64,000 nt of DNA from Branchiostoma floridae (lineage: Eukaryota; Chordata; Leptocardii; Amphioxiformes; Branchiostomatidae): assembly GCF_000003815.2 (NCBI RefSeq), contig NC_049981.1:25588364-25652363 (forward strand). The letters run 5' to 3'. Below, piece by piece: positions 25,526 to 38,700 of the stretch. The notes below the pieces were generated by a model. The model ran no database searches and was not told where the DNA came from. It was given only the letters and a program-made list of their open reading frames with translations. Positions within the stretch are counted from its first letter, which is position 1, and every line of letters starts with the position of its first letter. A program made the translations under genes and the position numbers.

Positions 25526-27108
25526 ACTGACAGGGACTCAAACCCTATGTTTACCAAAAAGCAGTTGGATATGATTTTTGAAACAGTCAGCAGATCAGAC
25601 AAGCAACTGGATATGATTTTGGAAACGGTCAGCCATTTCAGACAGCATCCACTGTCTTTTGTCAGTGACACTGGGGAAGGCTGGTTGAAGAGCACTCCTG
25701 GTTTTTATATCTATGAATTGGTATTCAAAGGAGATTTAAACAATTTTGGAAAGTCCAATAGAAGGCAAAAGAAAGACAAAGTTAAGACAAGGTTGATGCA
25801 AATGAGTCAATTAGCTCCTGTTGTTTGAACATTTCCAAAATCATATCCAGTTGTTTGTGAATGTCAGAGTAACTGATTTTTGGCATCTCTTATCACCTGG
25901 ATGTGTAACTTTTGACTGAACCCTTTTGGGTAAAGAACGGACACAACTTTTAGAAGTTGAAATTTTTCACAGACAGTACCGTGACAATCATGTACTAACA
26001 AGTGAACATGTGAGCAAGTGGGTGAGTTAGTGTGTGAGCATTTGAGTGAGTCACTAAGTGTGAGCGAGAGTCAGTGAATCAGTGAGTGAGTGAACGAGTC
26101 AAGTCAGATAATGTGTAATGGGACCACGCTGTTTCAATGTAGAGTTTAATCAGTTGGTGGTTGAATATAAGGTTAATCATGTTTCTGAATCTATAGAAAT
26201 ATGTGTATGGAGAATTATGCATAATCTGTAGTGCACTTTTGCTTTCAGTCATTCATCATAAGAAGCTATAATTATTATCAGGACAGACTACACTAAGCAT
26301 GTGTATGTTTTAATTTCTGTCCAGAGCAGAGTAGAGCAAAGCAGAGTAGTAGACATTTGATAATATTTTCATTTAATTTACTTTACATTGTACAAATTGG
26401 GAAATATATCAAAGAATGTTTATACCTTAGAACCAATGGTGTAAATGATACTCTAGACTCATCATGTTGATATATTGATACTTATTCATAGAGATTCATG
26501 CAGGTGGGTGATCGTATAAACCTGTTTGTTCAGATATATAGTTGTAGTAGACCTTACAAAAGTCGCTGTTCTTTTGTTGTATCAATAAAGATCATCATGA
26601 TTAATCTAGAGAGCAGATCCTTCTTGTCTTGGTCCAATACCGTATCATTGCTTTATTTCAAATACAATAAATGTTGTATCTGTCTAGCCGCTGGTTACAA
26701 CTATAGCTTACAATTACAATACATGTACATGTACCTAATTACGGCTCTTGTGAATGTATTTAGTATATGATTCTGAACAGAATCTTAAAATCCAATTTTA
26801 CCATGTTTAATACTGCATATAGTTACTTGTTGAGTCCAACGAGGCCCACGTGGTAGTAATGATTCATAAATGTTCTTTTAAATGTACATAATGGGGCATC
26901 GGTTCAGTTCTACTCTTAAATACAAGGTCGAAAGGACAATATAAAGCTATGTAAAATCAAGATTATTCTTTATATTATTGAACGCTCTTCCCTTAACTGA
27001 GGCCATTGCACTGGTGGTTCACTGTAGTATAGAGTTAGTAAGACTGCAGTACAGGTGTAGTATCTTCACACGTTACACTGACGGCTGGAAAGTTCATCTC
27101 ATCCGACA
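25526..27108. other. Convergent 3' region between P450 and the first IAP gene
   Basis: Non-coding. Holds the presumed P450 3' UTR with a GTGA/GAGT-rich tract at 25990-26105 and the 3' UTR of the minus-strand IAP gene. I see no further gene. Confidence 0.5.
26584..26589 (+). promoter_or_regulatory. Candidate poly(A) signal of the P450 gene
   Basis: AATAAA about 1060 nt after the P450 stop. The intervening sequence carries a GTGA-rich simple repeat (about 26000-26100) and no other feature. Confidence 0.4.
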
Positions 27109-30100
27109 TCAGGCGATGAACGTCTTCTGGACGCGCTGGATGCGGGCCCGGCACATGGGGCACCTCCCTCCGCGCGCGCGCAGCATCTGCACGCAGTTCT
27201 CACAGCAGCACATGTGTCCGCACGGGATGAGCACCATGCACGCGCTCTCGTCCATGCAGATCTTACACGTGCGCTCCTCAAGCAGCTGCTGCAGCTGCCG
27301 CTGGAGGCTGCTGACGTCAGAGGGGGCCGGGTTCTCCTCAACACCTGTGGTACACGAGTGTGCAGGCGCAATGTATTATAATCATTAGAAATAGTTTCGT
27401 CTGTTCTATTAAAACCGAGTGGCCAGGTACATTGCAGAAGTTTGACTTTTACGGACACATGAACTAGAGACTCCGGTATCAAATTTGTGAACTTAGAACA
27501 AGCAATGGAGTCAAATATGTACTAGCCTGGTCCCGACCTCCAGGTCCAAACACATACCACAATGTATTATGTATAATATAGCAATTAGAGAAAAAAAGAT
27601 CTAATACAAACGTTATAATAGCCTGATATCCATCCAATTCTAGCAATTGTATATATACTACGACAATATCGTGACACAAACATGTAGCTAGGCAATAAGA
27701 TGAATCAGGGACTTTGTTAGGCGGATCGCTCAGTTAGTCAACAATGGTTGCCAGGGTACTAGGATATGTTGGCAACTTTTCTATCGACGTATTGCTTACC
27801 TTGTGCGGCAAGTTGTGCCTCACTTGGGTCCGGTGGGGCCTGTGCTCCGGACACAGGTGGACTCTCCTGTGTGGTTTGAGTCTTTGCCTCAGCCGCGTTC
27901 TTCTTGTCCTCATCCTCGGAGCCATTCTGACCCTCCCCGTGAGCTAGGAGAGCCTCTACAATGTCTGTCATCTTCGCGAACGGTCTCCCGTGCCTCCTCA
28001 GTTGCTTATGGACGATGTTTTCCACCTGTTGACGCTCGAAGCCCATCTCGAGAGCGCTCTGGATCAGACGTGAGTCCATGGCTTCCTGAAACATGGCGTG
28101 GTACGGTGTCTCCGTCTGTGGGTTCTGTACGCCGGCCTGTTGAGACCCAATGGTGACTGCGCCACTGGACACGAAGGCTTGGTTGAACGTCTCTTCCTCC
28201 TGACGAACCTAACACATTGAGGACCAAACAAGCAAGCTCTGGATGACGTTTTTTAAACATAATATACATTGTAATGTTCAACAATTCCATGTTCACTATA
28301 AATAATGTAATGGAGCTATATCACATTCCCCGTGCGCAGGTCCAAAGATCGAGACGATGAAATCACAGAGACCTGAAAGTGTATCAAAGCGACTCTCTAT
28401 TTTGATTGAAATGGCATCGTCAACGTGACAACTATAGCCATTTTGATTTTATCCCATGTATCTATCGTCTATTGGATCTTTCTTTTGCTAGTGTGAAGGC
28501 ACTAGACTAAGCTTCTTTTCGTGAACTAACCCTGTCAAATAGAACACACCTGTCCCAGCACTGGATGGCGCCGTTTGACTTCTTGGATAAAGCTGAGGGT
28601 TTTCTGGCGCAGAACAAAGTCACACTCTTCCCCGTACCAGCGCGCATGCTCCGTCCATGGGTCATCCCCCGCCTGCCAGTCCTTCAGGCCGCCATCGCAC
28701 CAAAAACACCTCACCTGGTCATCCATATCTGGAGAGGGAGCCAGGGAGAAACGTTACGGTTCTTTCTATCTGCTGAACACCATATGAATCCACGCACATC
28801 TGTCCTTGGTGCTGAACGCAACCCGCCCACAAACGCACTTGGTAATTGGTACTGAACACCTTCCACTCTTAGATCCCAACAAACTCCACAAACACACAAA
28901 CATACCTGTCCTTGGTGCTGAACACCACACAAGTATACCTGTCCTTGGTGCTGAACAACATCCACAAAGATATACGCAGTGAAAACAAACACACACAAAC
29001 GCTGAACAAGGTTACCGTATAATTTTCAAATACAACAGGGACCAGTATTGAATTTAAAAAAAAACTGGATAAACTATATATCAAAAGCAACATATTATAT
29101 AAGCTGAAGAAGTAACAATTTCCACTACTTACATGTGTAATAGAACCCAGCCTGTGCCAGTTTCCGCGGTGCAATAGGACTGTACAGCGGCCATCTCAAG
29201 AACGTGGAGACTCGCAGTTCTTCGGACGACAGATCGGGGCGTTTTGGGCCCTTTTTATTCTCTGTTTGAGGTCGTTTTTCTGTCTCATGTGAGTAGCGAC
29301 TCTGCTGTTGACACTGTGAGCTCAATGTTGCTGACTGAGGTAAACTAGATTGTCGAATAAAGGGCGATAACTTTGCAGTGCCGTTCGTATCCTCATGCGA
29401 CGTAGTAGGCTGTCTGGTAGATTCTAGCGGGACGTTTGCGGTTGCGTACCCCCGAATGAAAGGACAGTGGGAGTAATGTCGTTCGTGTTCGACTTTGGGA
29501 TCATCTCCTTGCTCCCACTGGTGTAGAACCCCGCCACAAAACGCACACTCTACTTTATCTCGTACACCAAGATAGAAGAAGCCCAGTTTTGCCAACTGTT
29601 CTGGAGATACGGGCGTGTCCATCGGCCATCCGTACCCGTAGTACGTGTGTAAGCGGTGGAGTTCGGTATTCAGGTCTTTTGGGCACAAGCTGCTGCACGA
29701 TCGTACGTCGTTCACAACAGTTTTCTTTGAATTCGAAGCACCTGCATCTGTCGAATCGATCTTACTTTCATATTTAAGACTCGACAGCGGTCTTTGTGTC
29801 TTGCATTCTCCATTGAAACGATGGCCACTTCCTCCATCTGGAACATCTAACGCTTTCGAGTTTGAACATTGTGGATATAGTCGGTTGTGTTTTCCTATTG
29901 GCTCGTTGTGATCTGTCCAACTTTCTATATCTATCGCCCCATTACACCGGTAACAGACAAGTTTGTTTCCAGTCCCTGGATAGTATAGCCCAGCATTGGC
30001 TAGTTTACGGACATTCATTGACAATAGCAAATTATTTAAAAGAGCAAAAGATGCCATCCTGTTAATGGCCACAGAGAGGCAAATTTCCGACTGAGGAAGG

Positions 30101-30219
30101 TTTTCTTGTTGACCGTTTTCCCTTGCTGTTGGCAGTGTTGCCTCCGCTCGTCCGAGTCTTGCCATGTCTCTCACCAAATCAGGTTCGTCCTGTCCTTTGG
30201 TGCCGTATCCTTGGGCCAT
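27109..30219 (-). CDS. IAP-family protein 1: BIR-BIR-BIR-UBA-RING (cIAP/XIAP-like)
   Basis: Inhibitor-of-apoptosis E3 ubiquitin ligase, expected in the cytosol, where such proteins bind caspases or IBM-bearing partners through BIR domains and ubiquitinate them through the RING. Exons in transcription order: 30219-29133, 28728-28550, 28208-27800, 27344-27109; 1911 nt, 636 codons plus TGA. BIR1 at about residues 54-125 (zinc ligands C89, C92, H111, C118); BIR2 at 187-258 (C225, C228, H245, C252); BIR3 at 335-405, split by an intron (C370, C373, H390, C398), with GGLKDWQAGDDPWTEH keeping the IBM-groove Leu, Asp and Trp. UBA at about 465-512 with SALEMGF, closest to cIAP1/2; RING 585-636 (CKIC ... 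PCGH ... CPMC) ending in TFIA. No CARD between UBA and RING, unlike vertebrate cIAP1/2. The first exon is fused through BIR1-BIR3a, whereas the two paralogues have an intron between BIR2 and BIR3. Confidence 0.93.
28768..28965. repeat. Short tandem repeat in IAP-1 intron 1
   Basis: Three copies of CTGTCCTTGGTGCTGAAC, at about 28800, 28910 and 28940, each followed by an ACACCACACAAG-like spacer. Explains the repeated CSAPRTG-type frames on the minus strand. Confidence 0.7.
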
Positions 30220-32361
30220 GTTTGCTTTTAATTGTGAATATTTCTCCCTTTTTCTTTTTGTTTGCTTTGAATATCACTTAGGATCTCTGTTTTAATTGGA
30301 TAGAATCCGCTGTCTTCTCGATCGCCTTGCATGTGTCTTTCGCTGCAAAGGTTTTACAAAATATACATTGGTACACTGTCATGTCAAGCACCCCAGTCAA
30401 CACTTCTTTGAAACTGCTTCTTTTACATGGTAACATGCAACTTGACGTATTCAAAGCTGGTAAAGCTAAAAGATCTCTAAAACTCGGCTGGATTTTAAAT
30501 CTGTATCTACCTTTATACTGCAGCTACATGCATGTACTTCCTCAGGTCGAAGAAAACAATCCATTTCATCGATTTTGATCACCTTTTACACACACCCAAA
30601 CTGTACAAACACATTCGTGCATACATAGGTGTACTGACTTGAGTGTAACAGCTATTTGTTTAATAAGCTATAAGTAATTATTTTGTAAGTCTAGGCGACC
30701 GCTAGCCGTTGCGACTGACTACATTTAAGAGGAAGCAGACAACAGTGGCCACGGCTAGGCGGCCGTGAATGTAGCATTGATACGTGGAACACCTGGTTTT
30801 GTCAGCTAACCAACACAAAACTTTAAAGTGGGTATTTGCGTGACATAAAACAAACGGTAGACTAAACAAAGCTAAAGTGCAGGCAACCGGATGCTCCCCT
30901 GCCATTTTAGTAACAAGTCAAGTAAAAGTCTGTTTTTGGGACTAAAATACGCCAGTAGACGTTGCAATATAAACTGAAAGGCACATTGAATGACGCAGCG
31001 AAACTAGACGCACAACGTATCTATACATAGGCTCCAGACTGAGTTTTGAAACACTCGAAACAACAGGTAAATTTCCCAGAAGGCTTAGCGAAGGCCTGTG
31101 GATTTTCTGACTGCGTCACACCCAGTCCTAAGCAAAGGCAAAATCTAGCACAATAAAGGAAACCCTTTGACTTAATATTGCTTCACCTGTGAACTTTGAG
31201 CCTTTAGCCCTCAATACATCACAATGGTTAGAGTCAGCTGACAGACCAGGCAGATGGATGATGTATGTTGACGTTGGCGACATGTAGGCACCTTCCTCTT
31301 ACTGCTGACCGTGACCATGACGTCACGCACAATACAGGTGGAAAGTTTTATGAGGTCATAGTCTAAACATAGACCATGCAACTCTCGCGTGACATCACCG
31401 GCCAAAATATAACTTCTGTTAAAATAACGATCTTATCCTTACGCTCACTTCAAAAGTATAGTTCCTCTTTTCATCAGAAAAGGCCCCCTGCCATTGAATA
31501 TCAACACGCCTGAGTTCCTGTTTCAGGGATGTCGAAAAGAGGAACTGTCCAGAGCGAAAGGTTTCGATAGTATTGGGTACTAAAAGAGGAAGTATTGTTC
31601 ACACTAGAACGCGAAGCCGAAATGCTGAAGATATGCTGAATATGACGGCGTTATCAGAAATGTTAAGCATATGTTCGGTATGTTCTGGTGGTGCTGTGAC
31701 AAAGCTACGATACATGTTTACCTGGACGAGTCTATTCAGCCTATGGGTGAGATGAATATTGAATAAATAATGATACTCACTTGGACAGAAGTCTCAACAA
31801 ATACATCCCATGCTCGCTCGTACCCGACTGAAGGGGATCAAAATGAGGCTCACGGACTCGACCTTTGGCATTTCAGTCGGTTGTTATTCGTTTTGGAATG
31901 ACAAAAACCCGTCTCGCGAGAACACGTACACAATCTCCACTTGTTATAGGCGCGGCAGTCATTGGAGGGCTTCTTTGGCATGTAGTTTTATACTTTATAG
32001 CCCTATGTTGAGAAGGCTAATCTATAAGACTACTGCAAAAGAAGCCCTCCAACAGTTACCGTGGCTACGCTAATAGATAAATTGTGAAAGACAGCAATGA
32101 AAAACACCCTGAGCACGAAAATATCCAGAACCAACAGAACTTATTAATATGTCTCAACAATTGTGTTGAAACTTGTATGTCTCTTAACCGTACTGTTAGC
32201 CTGGATACCATACCCCAACCTCAAAATATATCTTTACTTGAGATCGGGCTGGGGTTTGGTAACCAGGCTACCGTACTGTTTGAATTTGAGCCTTTTTGGA
32301 GCCCCAAAATTGCATCGCTAGGTTAAGGCCTAAATTCGATATTTTACGCGTTGGTGGCATA
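30220..32361. other. Upstream region of IAP-1 with fold-back repeats
   Basis: Should contain the IAP-1 promoter and 5' UTR. No gene seen. Two fold-back sequences: 31966-32055, where TTGGAGGGCTTCTTTGGCA is complemented by TGCAAAAGAAGCCCTCCAA; and 32194-32274, where TAGCCTGGATACCATACCCC is complemented by a GGGGTTTGGTAACCAGGCTA block. Both look like small MITE remnants. Confidence 0.5.
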
Positions 32362-32571
32362 GGGTTCGCTTAAAATGCTGGGCTGTCTACCAGGCCAGGC
32401 TACCTGGCCTGGCTATGACGTCAGGCTTCTCAGATCCCCCCATTCATAGCCCCATCATGTGGCACTCAGCCAAAATAGCTGATTGACAGGCATAGCAATT
32501 GCTAATTTCAAACCCTGCCAGTGACCTGAGGTTGGCCTGTCCACTGGCTGGACCCTTCGGGAATGTGTCTG

Positions 32572-33501
32572 CAGAGGCGGCGGCACCATTTTTTAGTTGT
32601 GGGGGCGAAAATTTCTCATATCACTAAATCGAGGGCCGAAGGCCCGAGGTGTCGCGCCGGAGGCGCGACCCTTCTAGGGGGGTCCGGGGGCATGCACCCC
32701 CGGAAAAATTTCAAATCTAAACCCTCTGAAACGCTATTTCCTGTATTTTGAGGGGCAAATTTTGCTGCCAGACTAAGCTAACTTCAATGACATTTCTATC
32801 AAAAATACACATAGTTTTAGCTTTAGTTATTGAGGGCGACACCCCCAACATATTTTCACCATCTCGAGCAGCGAAGGTACGAGCCGTTGCAAGGTAGGTT
32901 CTGGAAATTTTTGATATCTAGACCCTCTGAAACGCCATTTCCTGTATTTTGAGGAAGAAATTTTGCAGACAGACTAAGCTGAATTTAATTAAAATTCTAG
33001 TAGAGAAAACGATTTTTGAGGGCGACGACCCACGCACCAGCATATTTTGCACTACGTCGTCGTGAGCCCCGAAGACGCAAGCCGCCGCAAGGGAGTTTTG
33101 GAGAAATTTTTAAATCAGGACACTTTGAATGCCATTTCCTGCATTTGAGGGAAACATTTTGCTTGTAAACAAATCTAAGTTTGATAATGAAATTTCTACT
33201 AGAAAAAGGTCGTGGGGGACGACGCTCTGGTAGCATTTCCCCACCATGTCCAGTGCCGACGGCGCGAATCCTCACAAGGGAGGTCCTTTGAAATTTTGAA
33301 ATCTGGACCCTCTGAAACGTCATTTCCTGCATTTTCAGGGCCAAATTTTGCCAGTAGACTAGCGAGATTTGATGAAATTTCCATTAGTGAAAATATACAC
33401 TAAGCTTCAGCTTGATTTTATGTGTTTCAGCTTATTTTATCGTGGGGGCATTTTTTGTGGGGGCAGCCGCCCCCACTGCCCCCATGGTGCCGCCGCCACT
33501 G
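32572..33501. mobile_element. hAT-like element nested in the MULE-like element
   Basis: 930 bp, ends CAGAGGCGGCGGCA and TGCCGCCGCCACTG, with 5-bp duplication GTCTG (32567-32571 and 33502-33506). The uninterrupted right arm of the host element (near 34064) provides the empty site, confirming the boundaries. The interior has the same degenerate units as 23519-24401. Confidence 0.85.
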
Positions 33502-33969
33502 GTCTGGGAGGCCTTCCTTTATGGTGTGTCAGGAACACATTCAAGTGCTGTACCAGCACTGTGTTCGGTACATGCTTTAGGTTGTTAGACCTAGAAAACA
33601 GAGGTCCTGGGTTCAAATCTTTTGACATGTCACAAAATCTGTGCTGATTACAGTACTTTCCCCACTCCAACTTGTACAAGGGGGTTGGAGAGAGGATTGG
33701 GCTCTGTCCTGGACACAAAAATTGTACAGTGGATAACAATCCACAGCCTCAAAAAGGCTATGTGACTACCGAGATTGTATATGTCAACATGGCATACTAG
33801 CATAGAGAACAAGGAGGTACATGTAATGATACCCCCCTTGGTCAGTACAAGTTTAGCTTTACAATGATTTATGCTCTTCCTTCTTGTTGCACAAGCTGAG
33901 ATAGTTTCTGTTCTAGAAGACAGATATTCAATAAAGAAACGAATTTCTGTTGCTGGCAAGCCCATTCTT

Positions 33970-34018
33970 ACACACAAACACACACACATTCACACACACA
34001 CAAACATACACCCACACA
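33970..34018. repeat. (CA)n-rich microsatellite
   Basis: CA repeats interrupted by CAAA, CATT and CCCA, in the centre of the MULE-like element. Confidence 0.9.
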
Positions 34019-34297
34019 GTACTGGTACTTGTGTTCCTGACACGCTGCAAGCAAGGCCTCCCTTAGACACATCCCAAAGGACCCAGCCAGTGGTGGACAG
34101 GCCAGCATCAGGTCACTGGTAGGGTTTGAGATTAGCAATTACTATGCCTGTCAATCAGCTATTTTGGCTGAGTGCCATATGATGGGGCTATGAATGGGGG
34201 GATCTGAGCAGCCTGACGTGATAGCCAGGCCAGGTAGACAGGCCAGGTAGCCTGGCCTGGTAGACAGCCCAGCCTTTTAAGCGAACCCGGTGGCATA

Positions 34298-35793
34298 GTG
34301 GGTTTAATATGTAAAGTTTATTAGTACATGATGTAAAGACATTGTCGGTTGCCATTCTTGTGAATACGTCAGCCAATGCCACCGGCCCACTATTTCTGGA
34401 CTTTTCACTTTAGCTAACTGGCGTGGTCATCTCACAACTGACCAATACGATCCGTGTGGATGTAATGCACATTCTCGGTACAGAAACCGTTGCAGTTTCA
34501 CAGTAAACACACAATAAGGGGTCTTGTGAGTCAAAATGGCGGTTGCTGCCGTTCACATTTTGGCACAGAGCCAATGTGTGCACGCACTGTTCACATGCAC
34601 ACAGGGGAATCCCCCTCCAACGGTTTTGGGGCGTTTCGCATGCGCAGTCGTTCGTTTTTCAAATTTAAGGTTTCAACGGACCGAACGACAGCGTTTAGTT
34701 GTGTTGACCTGCGTCATACGTCAACCGCGGGAAGTAAGGTGTTCTGCCACTTGCAACAGAAGACCAAGGGACTATAGAAGGAAGCCATCCACAGGTGTAG
34801 TCTGGAAGTACATTGACTGCGTCAGTTGTTAAGGTACTTCTTTCTAACGTTTCTTTCATGAAATCAACAATGTAAATCTGGAAACTGTTCATTTGATAAG
34901 TGTTGCACATTTGTTAAGATCGCTGGGTCAGGTGCCCCTATTCCGACAGGGCTGCTTGTGGTCTAGAATTCAGACGTTCTTGAAATGTTTTACAATACTG
35001 CGAGGTTTTATGACTCACTTTTATCATAACGTTCGTGCGTTTTCACATTTGTATGAAGGGAATTCGGGACGCAATTGAAAAGGGCTGTGTTCATGTCGAG
35101 GTTTTGTTATGTTGTGCGCCCATGTCCGCTTCGTGGTAACGTTATAGATAAGCATTCACAGTGGATGTCGTCCATAGCTAGCTATGGCGTGGCATAGTTG
35201 ATTAATATAACATTGCTAGTACCGGTGGCAAGGAACATTTTCATTAACCCTTCTTCGCTTTGAGTCATTGGGAATGGTTTTCATGCCACTTTTGAGTAGG
35301 AAAATGTCTCCCAGGGTTTCTTTGTGTAGGACGGGAGAACATCGCTTCACTGTGACGTAATTCCTACCCTTGTGACTTGGCTGATTGAAAAACACACCAC
35401 GAGTCGCACATTTTCAATGGAAGGGGGATGCTGTTCGGAGAACACCATTTTATAGCAAACTTAAAACGTTGATGGAACAGATTGTGGTCGGCTAGCATAT
35501 ACGAGCGTTCCCGTCTAAGACTACAGTAATTTGTAACTGCTTTTTATACTACTACTACTAATATTACTACTGGAACACAATTTACTACTACTACTACTAC
35601 TTCTATTACTTCTGCAACGAAACAAAATTCTAAACTACAATGTCTACATACACAATTCTAACTGGAAAGTTGTACAACAGATATGGACCTGAAAATCTGA
35701 GTTTCTCAATAAAGAGATTCTAACTTGGTTCCTATTAGAACTGAACATACAGACTGATATTGTGTAGATACGTTTTATTTTTCATGTGTCTCT
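34298..35793. other. Region between the MULE-like element and IAP-2
   Basis: An NRF-1-like palindromic core CGCATGCGCA (34638-34647) lies about 100 nt after AAAATGGCGG (34537), a combination often seen at CpG promoters. The plus frame opening at 34536 (98 codons) has no recognisable domain and no linked exon, so a gene starting here is only a possibility. A (TAC)n stretch lies at 35543-35612. The rest shows nothing I can name. Confidence 0.35.
35774..35779 (-). promoter_or_regulatory. Candidate poly(A) signal of IAP-2 (minus)
   Basis: TTTATT on the plus strand (AATAAA on the minus) 15 nt beyond the IAP-2 stop codon; an unusually short 3' UTR if used. Confidence 0.35.
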
Positions 35794-38700
35794 TTAAGCG
35801 AGGAAAGCACGCTGGACTTTCAGGATGCGTGCTCTGCATATTGGGCACTTTCTCCCTCTTGATCTCATAGTGTGAGCACAGCCCTCACAACAGCACAGGT
35901 GGCCACATGGAATGAACACCATGGTGGCATCATTAGTCATGCAAATTTTACACATGCGCTCTTCTTTCATTCGTTGAAGCCTCCGTTGAAGTTCCTCCAT
36001 TGAAGCAGGTGTTTCTGCAAGAAAAACAATCACGATATCAAAACCAAATGTCCAAGAAATTTTTACCACATCTTCTTAGTAAACTTTGTATTTGAAAAAT
36101 GTGTCAAAAGCTAATTCATCATTTATAAACTCTAAGTGGCAACAGATTTTTCTCTGGAGTTACAGCGTATCTATATGCTTTCTGTTCACCTAAACCATAT
36201 ATTCAAAATGTACAAATTGATACAGTAGATAGTGCTTGAGTCAAATTTACCATCTTCAGGCTCTTCCATCTGCTCTACAGCTGGCTCCTGGTTTCCAGTT
36301 GGTGTTGGCCCCACCGCATTTCTGTCCTCCTCATCTTCTGTGTAGGGATCTTCTGCTGGTTCTTCGTTGTCATCCATTGCTAGCAATGCTTCAACAAGGT
36401 CTGTCATGGTTGTGAAAGGTCCTCTACGTGCACGGAGCCTCCTGCGTACGACAATCTCTACGTTCTGCTGGCCGAAGCCCATTTCTACAACGTTCCTTAC
36501 TACTCTAGAGTCCATGGCATCTAAGACGCGTTCCTCAAACTCATCTTCCGGGTCCCCCTCCCCTACTTGGACTGTGACATTTGCAGCACCTACTATGAAG
36601 TCCTGAACAAAGTCCTGCTGTGAGTAGTGATGTGCAACCTGGAAATGATGAAAACACAACAGGTTTAGATCTTCAAATTATGCAGTTCAACTGTTGTCAA
36701 AAACTGTGCCAATTTAGTACTTAATTTATACCAAAATTTGGTGACAGCAAGCATCTAGCTTCATGCTTTCTATTATTAATTAACTGTTTCTCTGGTTGTT
36801 GATATAATGGTTCTATCCATCATGATGATTGGCAAACTCGTGCATTTTCTCTGATACTCATCCATGGCCCTTGGACTATGCATTCCTGTCTATGAAATGA
36901 CATTTTAATTATGATATTTAGGTTTTATATGTTTGAGATAACATAATTGGATACCTTTACCTATTTGTTACATCGGCAGGCACACTATTGTAAGCCATCT
37001 TTCAAAATCTAAATCTCATGACTACTTACCTGTACGAGTGAAGGAAAGGTGTTCTTTATCTGACGGACATAGCCAATGCCTCGTTCTCGTAGCACAAAGC
37101 CACACTCCTCCCCGTACCAGCGCGCATGTTCTGTCCAAGGGTCGTCCCCTGCCTGCCAGTCCTTCAGGCCTCCCTCACACCAGTAGCACTTGACTTGGTC
37201 ATCAATATCTGGAAATAAGTGCAGGAAATTTTCCCGGTTAGAAGATCCAAATACAAGCCTGTCCAAGAATACATCCATGCTATGAAGCCCAAGCATGTCC
37301 ACAGAATCCCTGCATATATTTTATTGGGAGAACACTCACATGTATAATAAAACCCAGCCTGTGCAAGCTTGCGTGGTGATATAGGACTGTAAAGTGGCCA
37401 GCGGAAGAATGTTGACAGTCGGTCTTCTTCTGATGACAGCTCTGGATGTTTGGGATGGTCGGTTCCACCAGGCGGTGGAGGTGGTTCACTCTCTATGTGC
37501 CCACGCCTTTAGAAAAAAAAAGATAGAAAAAGATACATCTTAGAAATATATTAGGTGTAGACTGTGCATGCAAAATAAGACCAGTAACTGGAAGCAAAAA
37601 AGGTGTGTGCTATAGCTGATTAGAAAATACTGTTATGTATGTTTATGCAAGCAACATGAAATTATACAATATTTGAAGATATGCTCTTAGACACAGAACA
37701 TAACTTCAGTAACTGGAACTAGTAGTACATCTGTGAGCAGCATACAGTACTTAAATATATACAGGAAAGCAGACAGCGATGATACCTCTCAGATTGTTGT
37801 TGTTCGACCGTTGAATCCTGCTGGGCAAAGTTCCTCCACTGTCCACTTGACTGTTGCTCTGTACAGCTGTCAGGGCTGTCTTGGGGAACATTAGGGGTTG
37901 CAGGGTTGTCCAGTGGAACGTTAGAGGTTGCACAGTTCCGTATGAAGGGACAGTGTGGGTAATGTCGCTGATGTTCCGTCTTTGGATCGTCCCCCTCCTC
38001 CCATTGGTGGAGAACACCTCCACAGAATGCGCACTCAACTTTGTCTCGGACCCCGAGATAGAAGAAACCAAGCTTTGCCAACCGTTCTGGGCGAACTGGT
38101 GTTCCTTCTGGCCAGCCAAAGAAAGTGTGGACTCTATGAAGCTCTGTGTTCAAGTCTTTTGGACAGTGTTCACTGCAATTTTTTAGATTTCTTGGAGAGT
38201 CAACAGTGTCATATGCATAAAAGTCAGAAGCTGCGCATGCGTTACTTGCAGCATTTATGGATAATGTTTGCATTGGTTGAATACATGAATCAGGAGCATC
38301 GTTTCCCGGGCTAGAAGAAGATTGATGTCCACCAATGTTTAATGCGGCAGATGTAGCATTGTCTGGTACGTCCACACCACTAGGTGCTGAAGAAATGCTG
38401 CTATGAGATCGTAGGGGTGCATTGTCTCTCAAAAAAAGTTCTCTTGCAAATTGACAGTCTGGGTTCTCTTGGTAATGTTTTTGAAGGGGTACATCCCCCT
38501 CCATCCATCCACTAAATGTTCTACCACATTGAAAGCATTGTACTGTATCACCTTGTCCTGTGAAGAACAGTCCAGCCTTTGCCATCTTGCGGGGTTTTAT
38601 ATTTGCATTCCTGTCTGGCCAAATTGCAAATGATCCAAGCCTTATAATTTCACTTGAATATTTTGGATCTACGTCCAGGCCTACTTGAGCCTCTGCACCA

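Larger units (their letters stand above)
32362..34288. mobile_element. MULE-like element with long inverted-repeat arms
   Basis: Flanked by an exact 9-bp duplication GGTGGCATA (32353-32361 and 34289-34297). The ends are inverted repeats starting GGGTTCGCTTAAAA, and the arms pair for at least 210 bp. The left arm is interrupted by the hAT-like insertion at 32572-33501 and then continues to about 33562; the right arm runs from 34288 back to about 34006. Long inverted arms and 9-bp duplications are characteristic of Mutator-like elements. There is no transposase frame; a CA microsatellite sits in the centre. Confidence 0.82.

Noticed and set aside
28970-29174. Minus-strand frames in IAP-1 intron 1
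   Set aside because: They read the CTGTCCTTGGTGCTGAAC tandem repeat and adjacent AT-rich intron.
34536-34832. Frame opening at an ATGGCGG with an NRF-1-like site nearby, possibly a gene start
   Set aside because: No recognisable protein and no downstream exon with matching phase; kept only as a regulatory hint.
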